DNA of 64,000 bases, from positions 3,997,526 through 4,061,525 of the forward strand of contig LNAC01000009.1 of NCBI GenBank assembly GCA_002007465.1, given 5' to 3'. Below the pieces are notes generated by a model, which searched no databases, was not told where the DNA came from, and worked only from the letters and a program-made list of their open reading frames with translations. Both the position numbers and the translations under genes were made by a program. This document shows positions 45,725 to 57,405 of the stretch, piece by piece (positions within the stretch are counted from its first letter, which is position 1; each line of letters begins with the position of its first letter). This DNA comes from Ailurus styani. Taxonomy: Eukaryota > Chordata > Mammalia > Carnivora > Ailuridae.

Positions 45725-46005
45725 AGCTATCAAAGTTTCTGAGCAAGGGACTGATGTGATCTAGTTCGTGTCCTAAGATCACATTGGCTTTTTGTGAAGA
45801 ATAGATTGTAGAAGCCAAGGTGAGAGGCACCAAAATCCTAGTGGGAAGATCCTGGTAGGAAGCTTTTGCAATGGTCCAGGGAAAGCCGAGAGGTCCTTGA
45901 GGTAACAGTGACTATGGGACAAAGAAGAGGGTTTTGAAATGTTTGGAGGTAGAAAATGTTTGGAGGGGCCTTGAAGAACAACTCTGGGGGTGAGGGCAGG
46001 GAAGT
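45725..46005 (-). repeat. L2-like LINE fragment
   Basis: GAGCAAGGGACTGATGTGAT, AAGATCACATTGGCTTTTTG, AGCTTTTGCAATGGTCCAGG follow the antisense L2 order (reduced, but recognisable). Confidence 0.5.
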
Positions 46006-46009
46006 AATC

Positions 46010-46105
46010 TGGCTTTGGCGTCCTCTATCAGCCTGAATGTTTGCATCTGTAAAATGGGCATGCAGCAGTGAGATAACCAGTGTAAATTGTGTAGGCCACA
46101 ATTAC
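46010..46105 (+). repeat. MIR-like fragment
   Basis: CTGGCTTTGGCGTCCTCTAT and TTTGCATCTGTAAAATGGGC match the central MIR region in sense orientation. Short. Confidence 0.4.
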
Positions 46106-46109
46106 CACA

Positions 46110-47150
46110 TACATCCTATTATTGTGCTAGGATTGGGTCCCCAGAGGTCCAAGTCTGAGTCTTGTTTATCCCTTGACTCCGGAGAATGATGGGATGGACA
46201 ATTCGCAAATCTAAATTTTGTTTTAGACGTATTCCCTGAAGCACCAGGTCTGATTTTCCTTGATCCCTTTTCTCCCTCCCCTTAAGGTGCAAAGCACTAA
46301 TTTGGTCTCCGGCTGGCCTCTGGGAGAGCTGCCGTTCAGCATGTGGTCAGCAGATGGCGCTAGAAGCTAAGGGAAGGCTCCCCTCCCTCGGGCCCTCCCT
46401 CCAGTACCCCCTCGGAGCTCCTCTCTCTCCCTGTTTCCAGAGCCCTCTCCGGCTCCCAGGCTGTCTCTGTAGCAGGGGTGAGGGGCCTGAGGCAGAGCCC
46501 TCTGCAGGCTCCTGGGTACACAGACCCATTTTTGGAGAAGTAGAAAGATCCTGCTGAGAGCCGGGAATGGTTCCTATACCCTGGAGACCTCCCCACCTCC
46601 ACTCCCACCCTCTCAGGAAATCACTTTATAAATAGGGCAACATGGGTCCCGAGCGAGAGGGGGGTTTTCCTCAGAAGAGCCACTTCATCTGTGAACAAGG
46701 GAGCTATGAAACCTCTTAGAGCAGCCCCATGACCTCCCTGTCCATCCTGTGTAAAATATGAAATAAGAGTTTTAATTACTGAGCTTGGAAGCCAGCCGAC
46801 ATGTTTAATATTTAATGTTTCCAATGCTTGTGCTCCAGGCGTACAGGCACTGACAGAATTGGGGTTTCCCTCGGGTTGGCTCCAAATGCGTTTGGAGAAC
46901 AGCCAGGCTGCCTCCTTCCCCCACACCTGGGAGCCTCCTACAGCTCAGCCTGGGCCCAGGCCTGCCCTGGGCTTCCCACTCCCTGAGGGACGCGTGCCAA
47001 GACCAAGACGGCCCGGGGTGGGGGGGGGGCACGTTCCCCACCCTGAGGAGGACTCCAGAAGGCATCTCGTGCTGGACCCAGCCCAAGGTCCTGGCAGAGA
47101 ACCAGAGTTAGTGAATTCAGGCAGCTGAGAAGGTGGTAACAAGGAGGGAC
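46110..47150. other. Intergenic, SINE-free, apparently unique
   Basis: No gene-like frame or young repeat. GC-rich parts give overlapping chance frames on both strands (46.35-47.1 kb). AT-rich candidate regulatory core at about 46740-46870. Confidence 0.4.
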
Positions 47151-47154
47151 AGAC

Positions 47155-47410
47155 AGACCTGAGTTTGAATTCTGCTTTCCTGCAAGTGGCTCAGCCTCTC
47201 TGGGAGTTATTTTGTCTTTATTATTCTTAAAGTGGAGAGTGTATTTGTTACGAATTGTTACTAATAATAGATGGCCATTTCTGAGACTTTGCATGTGGCT
47301 GGAACCCTGCTGAGCACCCAGCACGTACCATGCCTTTGTCACCCACAATGGCCCTAATGTGAAGTGGCTGAGTTGGGACTTGAACCCGAGACCTTCTGAC
47401 CCCTGAGGCC
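47155..47410. repeat. Two MIR-like fragments in opposite orientation
   Basis: Sense piece 47155-47255 (CTGAGTTTGAATTCTGCTTT; CAGCCTCTCTGGGAGTTATT). Antisense piece 47280-47410 (CTGCTGAGCACCCAGCACGT; GTGGCTGAGTTGGGACTTGA; GAGACCTTCTGACCCCTGA). Confidence 0.5.
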
Positions 47411-48009
47411 ATGACTCTCAAAGCTTTTATCCAAAAGCACTTCAGAAATTTGGAGAGATGTGGGCTTGAAGGGGACACTGCCAGACAGTCCCAGACCCTC
47501 GTTTGTCCTACACTTTGGTGGCCCCTCCTGCCTCAGAGACAACCAAGAAAATTGCTAGTGGGGACTCGGGACAGCAGCCCAAATGAAACCACCCATGCCA
47601 CTGTTGTTTGTCCCACATTTCTACTTTCTAGAGAGAGCTGGTGGGCATGCATGCTGCACTTGATGGGTTGATTCGGCATTCTCAGTATGGATGGAGTTTG
47701 TAGGGCCATCTTGCGCCTGGCTCCTCATCTCGGTATGTCTTTGGGTTCACGCACCATCCCTTGTTCAGCTGACTGTGACCATGTTGGTGCCTTGTGCGTG
47801 GATGAAAGCCAGTGATGGGCTCTGGGAACATCCAGTAGTTGGAGCCACTTGCCTTAAAAGGTAACAAAATCGGTGGCATAGAGGAGGCCTCCTCACTTCC
47901 TTCTGGAGCACACCCAGGAGGAGCAGGCAGGGTGGGAAAGGGGAGGAGGTGGCAGTAAGCTCCACTATAGCCATCAGATGGGCACGTGCTGGTGAAGACA
48001 TGGGGATGT

Positions 48010-48420
48010 GGGAATCCTTGTCCTAGCAGGAGCGTGAACTGGTGGGGCCATTGTGGAGAGCATATACCCCCCCCCCACCCCCAGCAATTCCACTTCTGAG
48101 CATTTACTCCTGAGCATCTCTCACACAGGTAGACAAAGAGACTTGCCCAAGGATGTTCCTCGAAGCATCTGCTGGTAATAGTCAAGGGATGGAAGCGACT
48201 GAAATGTCTACTTATAAAGGGATAGATAAATCACAGGTGGCGTATGCAAATGATAAACATCATGCCGCAGTCCCATGGAATGAATTAGAATGACGTGTAT
48301 TAATACAGGCAGATCGTAAAAATGTAATGCCAGAAAAGATGTCTGGCAAAACTACTTATATATGTTGCAATATATATTTTCATGCTACACACACTCACAC
48401 ATTGACAACATGAGAATGTC
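48010..48420 (+). mobile_element. Old L1 fragment
   Basis: GCAATTCCACTTCTGAGCAT, AGGATGTTCCTCGAAGCATC, GGAAGCGACTGAAATGTCTA, then GATAGATAAATCACAGGTGG follow the L1M 3' order. A short C run is at 48067-48076. Confidence 0.5.
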
Positions 48421-51190
48421 TGTGGGGAGACGGGGAAGGGAGGGGAGGCAGTTGGAGAAGGAAGATGAAAGAGACAAAAACAAAGCAAATAAATACACAA
48501 GAAGACCCACGTGTGGCCAATAATGACTGAGCGGAACTGACTACATGAGCAATCGAGGTCTGTGCCTCGGAGATCCAAAGCAAAAAAAGCAAAGAATGAC
48601 AGAAAAGGGGGCCAAGGACTTCTATAAGTTTTTTTTTTATAAGACCCTGAAAGTGTTGGTCGTTTGGTGATCTTCAAAACCAAGCCAATAAACATGTCAT
48701 CTAACCTGAGATTTGGTCACGGGGCTCTGGCTGGGTGCCAGGTGCCTTCTAGGTGGGATACGTCACTACCTCGTTTCATCCTTAAATCCACTCCTGGGGC
48801 TATTGGGATGCCCATTTTACAATAAGGCTCGGAGTGGTGCTCAGCACCATCAGTTTGCGACGAAACCCAGCCCCCCGCTGTCCTGTCTCCCCGCCCCAAG
48901 GATTGTAACCCAGGATCCCCGGGGGGTTCGGAAAATGCATTTCTCCAGGATGGCCTGAAGGTGGCGATGTTGCAGTTGGTCCTCGACTGCTGAGCGGTGC
49001 GCGCTTGGGAGGCCAGGTGGGAGGACATTCAAAGGGTGATGGAGGGCCCTTTTGGGCTTGGGTGAGGCCCTGATCACCAGCAACCAGGGCAATACAGAGC
49101 AGGGAAGAAGACGGGGGCATGGATGGCCTGCTATGAGAACGCTGTCCCAGGCTGGAAACCCACCTTCCATTCTTCACCCCTCCCAGCAGGAGGAGTGAGA
49201 CCATACCCACTCCAGGACACGGTTTTGTAAAGACCTGGGCTCTGTGGAGAGGGTTCAGGGTTAGGCTTCCAGGACTTTGCAGATAAACCTTGATCAGCCA
49301 GCTAAAGGAAGGGTCCTCCTGCCCCCCACCTTCTTTTTAGGGTGAGCTTCAGGGCCTTAGGCCAGATGCCACCTCCTCTCATGAGTTGACTGTGGGGGGT
49401 GTTTGGGGGGCTGAGGCTTAGGCCTCAGGCTCAGAGACTGAGGGCCCTGCAAGGCAGGCCCTCGGCTCTCCCCTGTCCCCAGGTCGTTGGCTCTCCTGGT
49501 CCTCAGATGCTTTCTGACCAGTGAGGCCCAGGTGCCCGGCAACCATGATGGTAGGGGAAAGGTTGGAGAGGTAGGGGAGAGAGGACCAGAAGCCCCGGGG
49601 CCTGCGTGTTTGACAAAAACTTACTGAGGGGAGAAGGGGGCATCCTTAGAAGGATACAGGAATCTTTTACGGGATCAGAGGGCAGGGTGTGCAGCTGGTA
49701 CTGAGCACATGGAAAATCCAGAACCAGGGCCGAAGCACGGACTTTCCTCTCTTTTTCCCTCTGCTTCTCTCTTTGAAGACCATCTTTCTCTGTCCGATTC
49801 TGCACATGGCAAAAGACCACCCCAGTGTGGAGGGACACCTCCTGCTGTTCCATCCCCATCACTTTGCTGACCAATGTCCTAGGGTCCTACTTCCACATCC
49901 CCAAGACAGGACCCCACTGCCCAGCTTGGTCAGCGTTCCCCTCTGGCCAGAGAGGAGTCCTGTGTGACACCCCTTCATGGGTGCCCACGAGAAGAGTCAC
50001 CAGAGTTTGGGGAAGGGGCCCCAGGGCTTTTCACGGGGAACATAGCCTGGCAAACAGTAAGGGGCCACTAAGTAGTTGTTGAATGAATGAATAGATGGAT
50101 GGCTGAATAAATGAATGAAGAGTGTTTCTGGGACCCCCTGCCTGGGGCTGCCACCCTCCTTGATGAAAAAGCCAGGGCTGGTCCCCTTTGCGACCAACAT
50201 GGTATAGTTGTAGAGGCAGGAACCTGTCACTCTTAATTATATCAAGATGCAAGCGGGTCCTGACAAGTTCCCCTCACCAACAGGCTGTTTTTCAGCTGTT
50301 TGCCTTTTCCCAAAAAAGTTGGTCCCACCGGAGGAAGGTAAAGCCACCCAGCCCGGGGACACATCTGCCTTGCAAGTATGGAAGGGGATGGAGGCCAGGG
50401 GCCCTGCAGCCTTCCTGTAGCAAAGACTGAGACAGGGTCTGGGGTGCAGGTAGTTTATTTGCGATGTGATCCCGGGAAGCAGGAGTGAGGGGGAAGGGAG
50501 AGGAAGGGAGTGGCAATGTAAGGATGGATTACTGAGCTTGCTGTTGTCTGTAGTGGGGCTGTGAAGTGTACAGAATGCCTCTGGGAATTGTCTCCCTGGG
50601 GGATGGGGTCAGAGCACAGATCTATTGGCTCCTGCCTCCACTGGTGAGAGGATGTCCTCAAGGGCACTAATTCCCTACATTTCCAGGTGGATGGCACTTG
50701 AGTGCAGGTGAGGACACAGCCATGGCGGTGGAGAAGGGAAAGACACGTGGAATGCTCTTGAAGTGGGACTGTCAGCTCCACAGGAGCCCGAACTTGTATG
50801 GAACTGTCCACCGGGGCTGGAGCTGAAACCAGAGGTGAGCCAAGAAGATGGAGAGCAGGGCCCTGGATTCCCTGAAACGTGCCCTCTGCACTGCCGTGTT
50901 CCACTCCACTGCAGGATGAGGAGCTGCTACGGTCGCCCTTCCCTTCTGGAACCCATGTCTCTTCTGAGCTTCAGTTCTGTAAACATGACTGATGCTCTGA
51001 CATCACATGTGCCTCAAACTTAAAGAAGCCCAAACTGAATCATGACCTTTAGGTCAAACCAGCTTCTCTTCCTAATTGTCCAACCCAGCATCTACCCAAG
51101 TGCACAACCTAAGACTCACCCTTGGCTTCTTTGTGGCTGCCATTCTCCATGTCTCACTGGTCACCAAATCTTGTGGTTTGCTGCTCCCCC
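48421..51190. other. Intergenic, SINE-free, no gene seen
   Basis: Mixed GC-rich sequence with many short overlapping frames on both strands, none with recognisable domains. A piece near 50040-50085 (AGTAAGGGGCCACTAAGTAG; GTTGAATGAATGAATAG) resembles the end of MIR/L2. Confidence 0.4.
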
Positions 51191-51198
51191 ACTTTTTT

Positions 51199-51355
51199 CC
51201 CTCCCTCTCTCCCTTCCTTTCCCTTCCCTCCCCTCCTTCCTTCCTTCCTTCCTTCCTTCCTTCCTTCCTTCCTCCCTCCCTCCCTCCCTCCCTCCCTTTC
51301 TTCCTTCCTTCCTTATCAAAGGAAGGTGCCACCTTTTCTTCCTTCCTTCCTTCCC
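51199..51355. repeat. Polypyrimidine tract (CCTT/CCCT)n
   Basis: Runs of CCTT and CCCT units at 51199-51315, then a second block at 51339-51354. All three frames read as Pro/Ser/Leu repeats, which is why chance frames appear. The strand is almost purely pyrimidine, so triplex (H-DNA) formation is possible. Confidence 0.95.
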
Positions 51356-51429
51356 TATCAAACTAGCACAGATTAAAAAAACAGGACTGAAGACTGCTCA
51401 TTTTGAGGACAGCATGCTCTCATGCTTTG

Positions 51430-51680
51430 GTGACAAAGGGTATTGATACCCTTTTTGCAAGACAGTGTGGCACAATACGCCACTAGTCACAAATGTTCTT
51501 ATCTTTAATCTAGTTTTCCTTATCCTAAGAATCTGTCCTGAGAAAATAGTCCTATACGCAGGAAAAAACTTTCTGCACAAAGATATTCATGACAGTATTG
51601 TTTATACCAGCGAAAACCCAAAGCAACCAACAACGATGACGAGAAACTAGGTACGACCTAGATACGACCTAAATGTTAAT
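51430..51680 (+). mobile_element. Old L1 fragment
   Basis: AATCTGTCCTGAGAAAATAG, TGCACAAAGATATTCATGAC, AGTATTGTTTATACCAGCGA, and a degenerate end (ACGACCTAGATACGACCTAAA) fit an old L1M segment. Confidence 0.5.
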
Positions 51681-52480
51681 GCTAGAGTGATGTTTAATTG
51701 CACTACTGTGCCTCTCTCCAGCTGGGGTAGCCTTCAGTGTTGCTGCTTTCTGGGTGTCTGCCCTGTGCCACCTTTTCTTCTCATGCTACACACTCTGCAC
51801 GGCCTGGGTCACCATCTACATTGACTATTCCCAAATCTTTACTTCTTCCCCAGACAGCTCTTTTGAATTTCTCATCTGTATGTCCAATAGCCAACTAGAC
51901 ATTGCACTCGAATAACCCAAAGCCACTTTGACCGCAAGAGTCCATAACTAAATTTCATGCCCCTTTCAGTCCTCTGCAACCAGGCATCTGAACTCAGGGA
52001 CAGCACCACCATTTTCCTGGATTTGCGGGCTAAAAATATGGATGTCCACCCTTCTTCCCCCTGTCTACAACTAACTCATCACCAGGTTCTGTTGATTCTG
52101 TTATTCCCAAGAACATGCATTTGTCTCCATCCCACTGTCATTAGCTGAGTTCAAACCACCGTCATTTCTTGCCATCACTAACAGCCTCTTATCTGCTCTC
52201 CCCACTCCCACCTTGCTTCCTCGAACCCCTCTCCCACTCTGGAGCTAAAGTGGACTTTCAAAACACAAATCTGATTATGTCCTGAGTACACACCTTCCAG
52301 AGGTGAAAATTCTATTCTTGAAGGGTGAAAAATATTTAGCCATTACAATGTTTTGTGGCCCTCCGAAGCTCCAGCCTACTCGACAATATCTTATTCTTTA
52401 GTATTTTATTTTTCTCACCGGGGAGAATTTAAATTAAATTAGATTTTTCTCCTTAGAGGAGAAATAATGGGGGAAAAAAG
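51681..52480. other. Intergenic, apparently unique or very old repeat
   Basis: No gene. Text around 51.75-52.3 kb (CACCATCTACATTGACTATT; CAATAGCCAACTAGACATTG; CAGCCTCTTATCTGCTCTCC; CAAATCTGATTATGTCCTGA) resembles the body of an L2 element in sense orientation, strongly diverged. Confidence 0.35.
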
Positions 52481-53960
52481 GTTGAGAAACACCATGGTAG
52501 GCTTTGGTGATGCGGTAGCTACTGAGTCAGACATGATCCCTCACTGTGCAGACCTTTACATGCTGACAGGGAAGACACACATTGAATTATGATATAAGGA
52601 CTAAGTGAAGGAAGCCAGACTTAAAAGTATGCATATACTATAGATTCCATTTACATGGCATTTTGTGGAAGGCAAAACTGTAGTTGCAGAAATCAGATCT
52701 ATGGTTCTAGGAACTTGGATGGGGGGAGGGTTCACCCTACAGGGCAAGAGAGAACTTTCTGGAGTGGCAGAAATAGTCTACATCCTGACAGAGGTGCTGG
52801 TTCCACAACTGGAGGTTTATGAAAACTCATAGACTGGTACACCAGAAAGGGGTAAATTTTACAAATATATGAATTATAGCTCAATAAACCTGCCTTAAAA
52901 TTATTATACAGTAAATTGCATTTAGCACCGTGGCGAGTTTGCACAGAATTAGCAATGATGGAAGCAAGCAGCAGGCCCCGACCTGGTCAGATCACGAGGG
53001 ACTTCCCCAATAAGTCAGCGCTGAGCTGAGTTCTGAAGGGCAAGTGAATATGTACTGGGAGAAGGCAGGGGGGAAGAGCTGCTCCATGGCACACCTCTAG
53101 GGGGTGTCATTACCATAGGATCTTTCTGGAATGCAGTGGCCTGGCAGAGCAGCCCGGGGAGAGAGAGCAACGTGCACAGACGCTGAGGCAGGACGGCATG
53201 TGATGTCCTCCAGGGGGTGGCTGGAGGCCAGGGGGCCAGGAGTCCAGAGGGTAAGGGAAGGAGTAGCTGATGAAGGGCTGGTGATGTGGGCAGTGGTCAG
53301 ACCATGCAGAGCTCGGTCCTGCGGGAGATTCTGGAAAGGGAGTGACTTGACTAGCTTCGCCTTTGCTAAAGGTCACTGCTGCAGGGTGGTGAATGTTGGA
53401 GGCGGCAAAGTGCCTACCAAGAGGCGACAGATGACAATTCTTCAAACCTGGGTGGTGGTGGTGATGGAGGTGGACAAAAGTGGACAGATTCTAGATATAT
53501 TTCGGAGATAAAATCGGCTGGACTTGGTGGTCAGTTGAATATGCAGGATGGGAGAGAGCAGAGGGGTCCAGGGATCCCTGGCTTCTGACTTGCCCAACTG
53601 GGACTATGATGGTATCTTTCTGAACTCGAGAACCCTCGGAGAGGGACCAGGTTAGTGGGCAGAGATCCTGTGTCCAGTTTTTTCAGGTGGGAGATGGAAG
53701 TGTCTGTGAAGATCATGAGTGATGTCGGAGCAAAGCAATCTTTTGGGACATCCAGACACTTGTATGCTACTTGTCAGAAAGCTGTTCTTTCTCCAGCTGG
53801 GGGTGAGTTCCTGAACCCCAGCCATGTCTAGTAGGATCAGGATGAGCACCTGGTCTGGGGAGAGCTGAATCAGCGACTTGAGATTTGAAATGGAAGAGAG
53901 GGAGGGAGAGGAGATGGATGTGGATGGTGTTGGTGGAAGGGGTCACAGGGAGAGCCACCT
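52480..53960 (-). repeat. Antisense L2 element, interrupted by an L1 3' end
   Basis: ATGATCCCTCACTGTGCAGA (52532), GCTGAGCTGAGTTCTGAAGG (53020), AGACGCTGAGGCAGGACGGC (53178), GTCAGACCATGCAGAGCTCG (53295), CTAAAGGTCACTGCTGCAGG (53366) and TGGACAGATTCTAGATATAT (53481) follow L2 in antisense order. The L1 piece at 52.6-52.9 kb is inserted in it. Confidence 0.6.
52595..52915 (+). mobile_element. L1M 3' end
   Basis: AGGAAGCCAGACTTAAAAGT, ATTCCATTTACATGGCATTT, TAGTCTACATCCTGACAGAG, CTGGTACACCAGAAAGGGG, then AATTATAGCTCAATAAACC are the usual L1M 3' landmarks. Confidence 0.75.
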
Positions 53961-54121
53961 GTCGCTGCTGACACCCCGGGCGCAGCCCTGCTTCATACCC
54001 AGTCCGAGGTCTGGTTTTCTACCTTTGACCTGGATTCCATCAGGTAATCTAACTTTGCAACTCCTAAAGCCTTGACCAAACCACCACAGATACCTGGGTG
54101 TGTTATTGCTGTGCCAAGCTG

Positions 54122-54157
54122 AAGGTAGGTGCTCACCTGACCGAGCCACCCAGGCTC
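54122..54157 (-). mobile_element. CAN-SINE head remnant
   Basis: GGTGCTCACCTGACCGAGCC followed by ACCCAGGC is the antisense head only. The rest is lost. It sits just beside the complete SINE at 54.18 kb. Confidence 0.65.
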
Positions 54158-54181
54158 ACCCACCCCTCTATCAGTATTTTA

Positions 54182-54394
54182 TTTATTTATTTATTTGTTT
54201 GTTTGTTTTAAAGATTTTATTTACTTATTTGACAGAGAGACAGCGAGAGAGGGGACACCAGCAGGGGGAGTGGGGGAGGGAGAAGCAGGCTTCCCGCTGA
54301 GCAGGGAACCTGAGGTGGGGCTCGATCCCAGGACCCTGGTCTCACAACCTGGGCCAAAGGCAGATGCTTAATGACTGAGCCACCCAGGCGCCCT
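54182..54394 (-). mobile_element. CAN-SINE with 15-bp TSD
   Basis: Antisense element with TTTA/TTTG-repeat tail. Flanked by TCTATCAGTATTTTA (54167-54181) and TCTATCATTATTTTA (54395-54409). Confidence 0.95.
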
Positions 54395-55237
54395 TCTATC
54401 ATTATTTTAATTAGTTTATTTTTATAGTATTTAAACTAACTCTGTAAGGCAAACCCCCCCCATCATAGCCTTTTACTTCCCAAATTTCTTGATCATTCTG
54501 TGCAATGACTCTATTAGACAAACTACAGAATCAATTTAAGATAAAAATGTCCTGCGGAGATTTTACTGAAATCACATCAAATTTATAGATTACTTGAGGG
54601 AAGATTGACAATTTTGCAATACAACCCAAGACCAGGATCCTTTTCTTCATTGATTCAAGGTTTTTTGTTTTTTTTTTTAATGTCCTTCATTCAACTTCAG
54701 CATATATCTTTACACATATTTCGCTAAGTGTATTCTTTTTTTCCCCTGGTGTTTTCTAGCTTGTTATTGCTGGTGTAGAGGATGGTCATCGATCCTAGTA
54801 TATTTATCACCTGCTGTTATCCTCTTTACTCAATGCTCTAATTAGTTCCTGTGGTTTTCCTGCTTATTCTATTACCTTCTCAGGGTGGACAAACACATCA
54901 ACTACAAATAACAATTTTGCCTCTGCTTGCCAAGATGTATACCCCTCCTTTCTTTTTGTTATCTTGTTCTCTTGGCTGGAAATTTCAGAATGAAGGCAAA
55001 ATCAGATGTCACAGCAGGCACCCTTGAAATGTTGCTACGCTGAGTCGGAAGACTCTAATGTGATGTTTCCAAAACTGATATCAGCAGGATGCTGATAGTT
55101 TTGTTGAGAAAAGAAGCATTCTAGGCCCAAATAACTTTAGAACATGCTGAGTTAAACAGAGACAAATTTGCTTCTTTAATTCTGTGATATTCAGAATACG
55201 TGATGCTAATATGCCTCTAAGTAACGTATCTTCCACT

Positions 55238-55420
55238 TTTTTTTTTTTAAAGATTTTATTTATTTATTTGACAGAGAGAGATTACAAGCAGGCAGAGAGA
55301 GAGGAGGAAGCAGGCTCCCCGCTGAGCAGAGAGCCCGATGCAGGCCTCGATCCCAGGACCCTGAGGTCATGACCTGAGCCGAAGGCAGAGGCTTTAACCC
55401 ACTGAGCCACCCAGGTGCCC
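55238..55420 (-). mobile_element. CAN-SINE with 9-bp TSD
   Basis: Antisense element ending GAGCCACCCAGGTGCCC. Flanked by TCTTCCACT at 55229-55237 and 55421-55429. Confidence 0.95.
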
Positions 55421-55788
55421 TCTTCCACTGTTTTGACCATCAACTTTTTTCTTCCTTCTGCCTTCTGTTTAACATCTCCTGGAACAGTGTTCTAACCGGG
55501 TAGTGTTGAGACAGCTGCTCTAAGATTTCACCAGTTAGTACGATGTTTGCTGTGATTTCTGGGAAAGGAATTCTGGGGGGAGTGAACAAATAGTTTTTAT
55601 CAGGTAAGACAATTTTCTTCAATTTCTGGTTTACTCAGTTTTCTTTAAAAAAGAGAAGTGGAAGTTGAATTTGATCAAATGATTTTCTAATATCTATGAA
55701 GGTGGTCATACAATTTTCTGCTTTTAAATTTGTATAGTGAAAGTTCGCCACAATGCATTAAGTGTGTTCCAAGGTATTCCCGTGGGGC

Positions 55789-55986
55789 GGGGCACCTGGG
55801 TGGCTCAGTTGTTAAGCGTCTGCCTTCGGCCTGGGTCATGATCCCAGGGTCCTGGGATCAAGCCCCACCTCAAGTTGCCTGCTCAGCGGGAAGCCTGCTT
55901 CTCCCTCCCCCACTCCCCCTGCTGGTGTTCCCTCTCTCCCTGTGTCTCTCTCTGTCAAATAAATAAAATCTTAAAAAAAAAAAAAA
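55789..55986 (+). mobile_element. CAN-SINE
   Basis: GGGGCACCTGGGTGGCTCAG head through AAATAAATAAAATC and A tail. Flanks (GGTATTCCCGTGGGG and GGATATCCAGTGGGG) are an imperfect duplication. Confidence 0.93.
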
Positions 55987-56074
55987 GGATATCCAGTGGG
56001 GTAAGTAACAGGAGGATGGCGTGATGGCAGAATGAACAGGGTAAAATGGAGCAGCCAGCAGGCTGGTGGTTGGG

Positions 56075-56510
56075 GGGCGGGCGAGAGGGGGCGANNNNNN
56101 NNNNNNNNNNNNNNNNNNNNNNNNNNNNNNNNNNNNNNNNNNNNNNNNNNNNNNNNNNNNNNNNNNNNNNNNNNNNNNNNNNNNNNNNNNNNNNNNNNNN
56201 NNNNNNNNNNNNNNNNNNNNNNNNNNNNNNNNNNNNNNNNNNNNNNNNNNNNNNNNNNNNNNNNNNNNNNNNNNNNNNNNNNNNNNNNNNNNNNNNNNNN
56301 NNNNNNNNNNNNNNNNNNNNNNNNNNNNNNNNNNNNNNNNNNNNNNNNNNNNNNNNNNNNNNNNNNNNNNNNNNNNNNNNNNNNNNNNNNNNNNNNNNNN
56401 NNNNNNNNNNNNNNNNNNNNNNNNNNNNNNNNNNNNNNNNNNNNNNNNNNNNNNNNNNNNNNNNNNNNGAGAGGGGGCGAGAGGGGGCGGGAGGGGGGAG
56501 GGAGGGGTTG
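56075..56510. repeat. G-rich tandem repeat containing an assembly gap
   Basis: Bases 56095-56468 are N (374 positions). Both edges carry the same unit, GAGAGGGGGC (about 10 bp): GCGAGAGGGGGCGA before the gap and GAGAGGGGGCGAGAGGGGGC after. The missing part is probably more of this minisatellite, and the N count need not be its true length. Confidence 0.85.
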
Positions 56511-56905
56511 CTCTCAGGGTCTGGCTGTAGCATGGAATATGTTCCTGGTCTAGCTTTAGCTTGCTGGCTCCTGGTAGTTGTTCCTGCTGTGACTTAAATA
56601 TCCAAGGGGATAATTCTGAGTTCTGTGGCTGGCTAAGGCTTCTAAGCTAAGAGGAGCAATTCTAAGAATCCCCTGATTATTTGATACTATTTTGTAAAAC
56701 CAGTCTAGGGGAGGCTGGGCTGGAAGAATATGAGGAACACAGGGGCATACCCTCTGCCTCCTGCTCCTTGTGTTTCTTGCCCTGTCCCCTTTTTCTCCAT
56801 TCTTCCCACTCAGAAATGAAGACATTTAGTTAACCCCTGGTTAAGAAGCTGGTCTGAGTGGAGAGCTCAAGCCCATTGCCGACTGCATCATCAAGGGGTT
56901 TTAAA
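56511..56905. other. Intergenic, no gene seen
   Basis: Unassigned stretch after the gap. Short frames only. No recognised repeat. Confidence 0.35.
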
Positions 56906-56907
56906 AT

Positions 56908-56917
56908 TATCAAAGAT

Positions 56918-56992
<75 letters not shown>

Positions 56993-57126
56993 CATGAGTA
57001 TGAGTGGGGGAAGGGGCAGAGGGACAAGCAGACTCCCCGCTGAACAGGGATTCCCAACGTGGGGCTTGGTCCCAGAGCCCTGAGATCATAATCTGTTGCT
57101 TAACCAACTGAGCCCCCCAGGTGCCT
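56908..57126 (-). mobile_element. CAN-SINE with (TCTA)n and (GA)n tracts
   Basis: Antisense element: a tail converted to about 11 TCTA units (56918-56962), a GA run (56963-56992), then GCAGACTCCCCGCTGAACAG and GAGCCCCCCAGGTGCC. The two microsatellites were evidently seeded by the SINE. Confidence 0.9.
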
Positions 57127-57149
57127 TTCAAATTAGTTTTAAAATTAAT

Positions 57150-57405
57150 ACTAGTATTTCGCCATTGTTGAGTGCTTACTATGTACCAAATACTTGGCTA
57201 AGTTCATCAAATGAATTCTTTTAATTTAATCCTCCCACCCCTCTGAACAAGATACTATTATTTATTTTTTACAAACTGGAGAACAACCACAGAGAGGTCA
57301 CATCCCTTACTCGGGTTACCCAACCAGTTCCTGGTCGGTGGTGAACCAGATCCAGAACCTGACAGTTTGCCTCCGAAACCCACACTCTTGAGTTAAACTA
57401 AATTG
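57150..57405 (-). repeat. MIR SINE
   Basis: Antisense MIR: TTGAGTGCTTACTATGTACC, TTTTAATTTAATCCTCCCAC, CAGAGAGGTCACATCCCTTA, CCACACTCTTGAGTTAAAC. Lies inside the L1 scaffold. Confidence 0.8.

Noticed and set aside
47682..48185. 167-codon frame on the minus strand
   Set aside because: Mixed composition without a recognisable domain; part overlaps an old L1 fragment. Length is within chance in GC-rich DNA.
51042..51446. 134-codon and other Pro/Ser/Leu-repeat frames
   Set aside because: Direct translation of the CCTT/CCCT tract in several frames on both strands; a simple repeat, not a gene.
56032..56597. Four overlapping 154-192-codon frames spanning the gap
   Set aside because: Most of each is translated N. 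The remaining residues come from the G-rich repeat and carry no coding signal.
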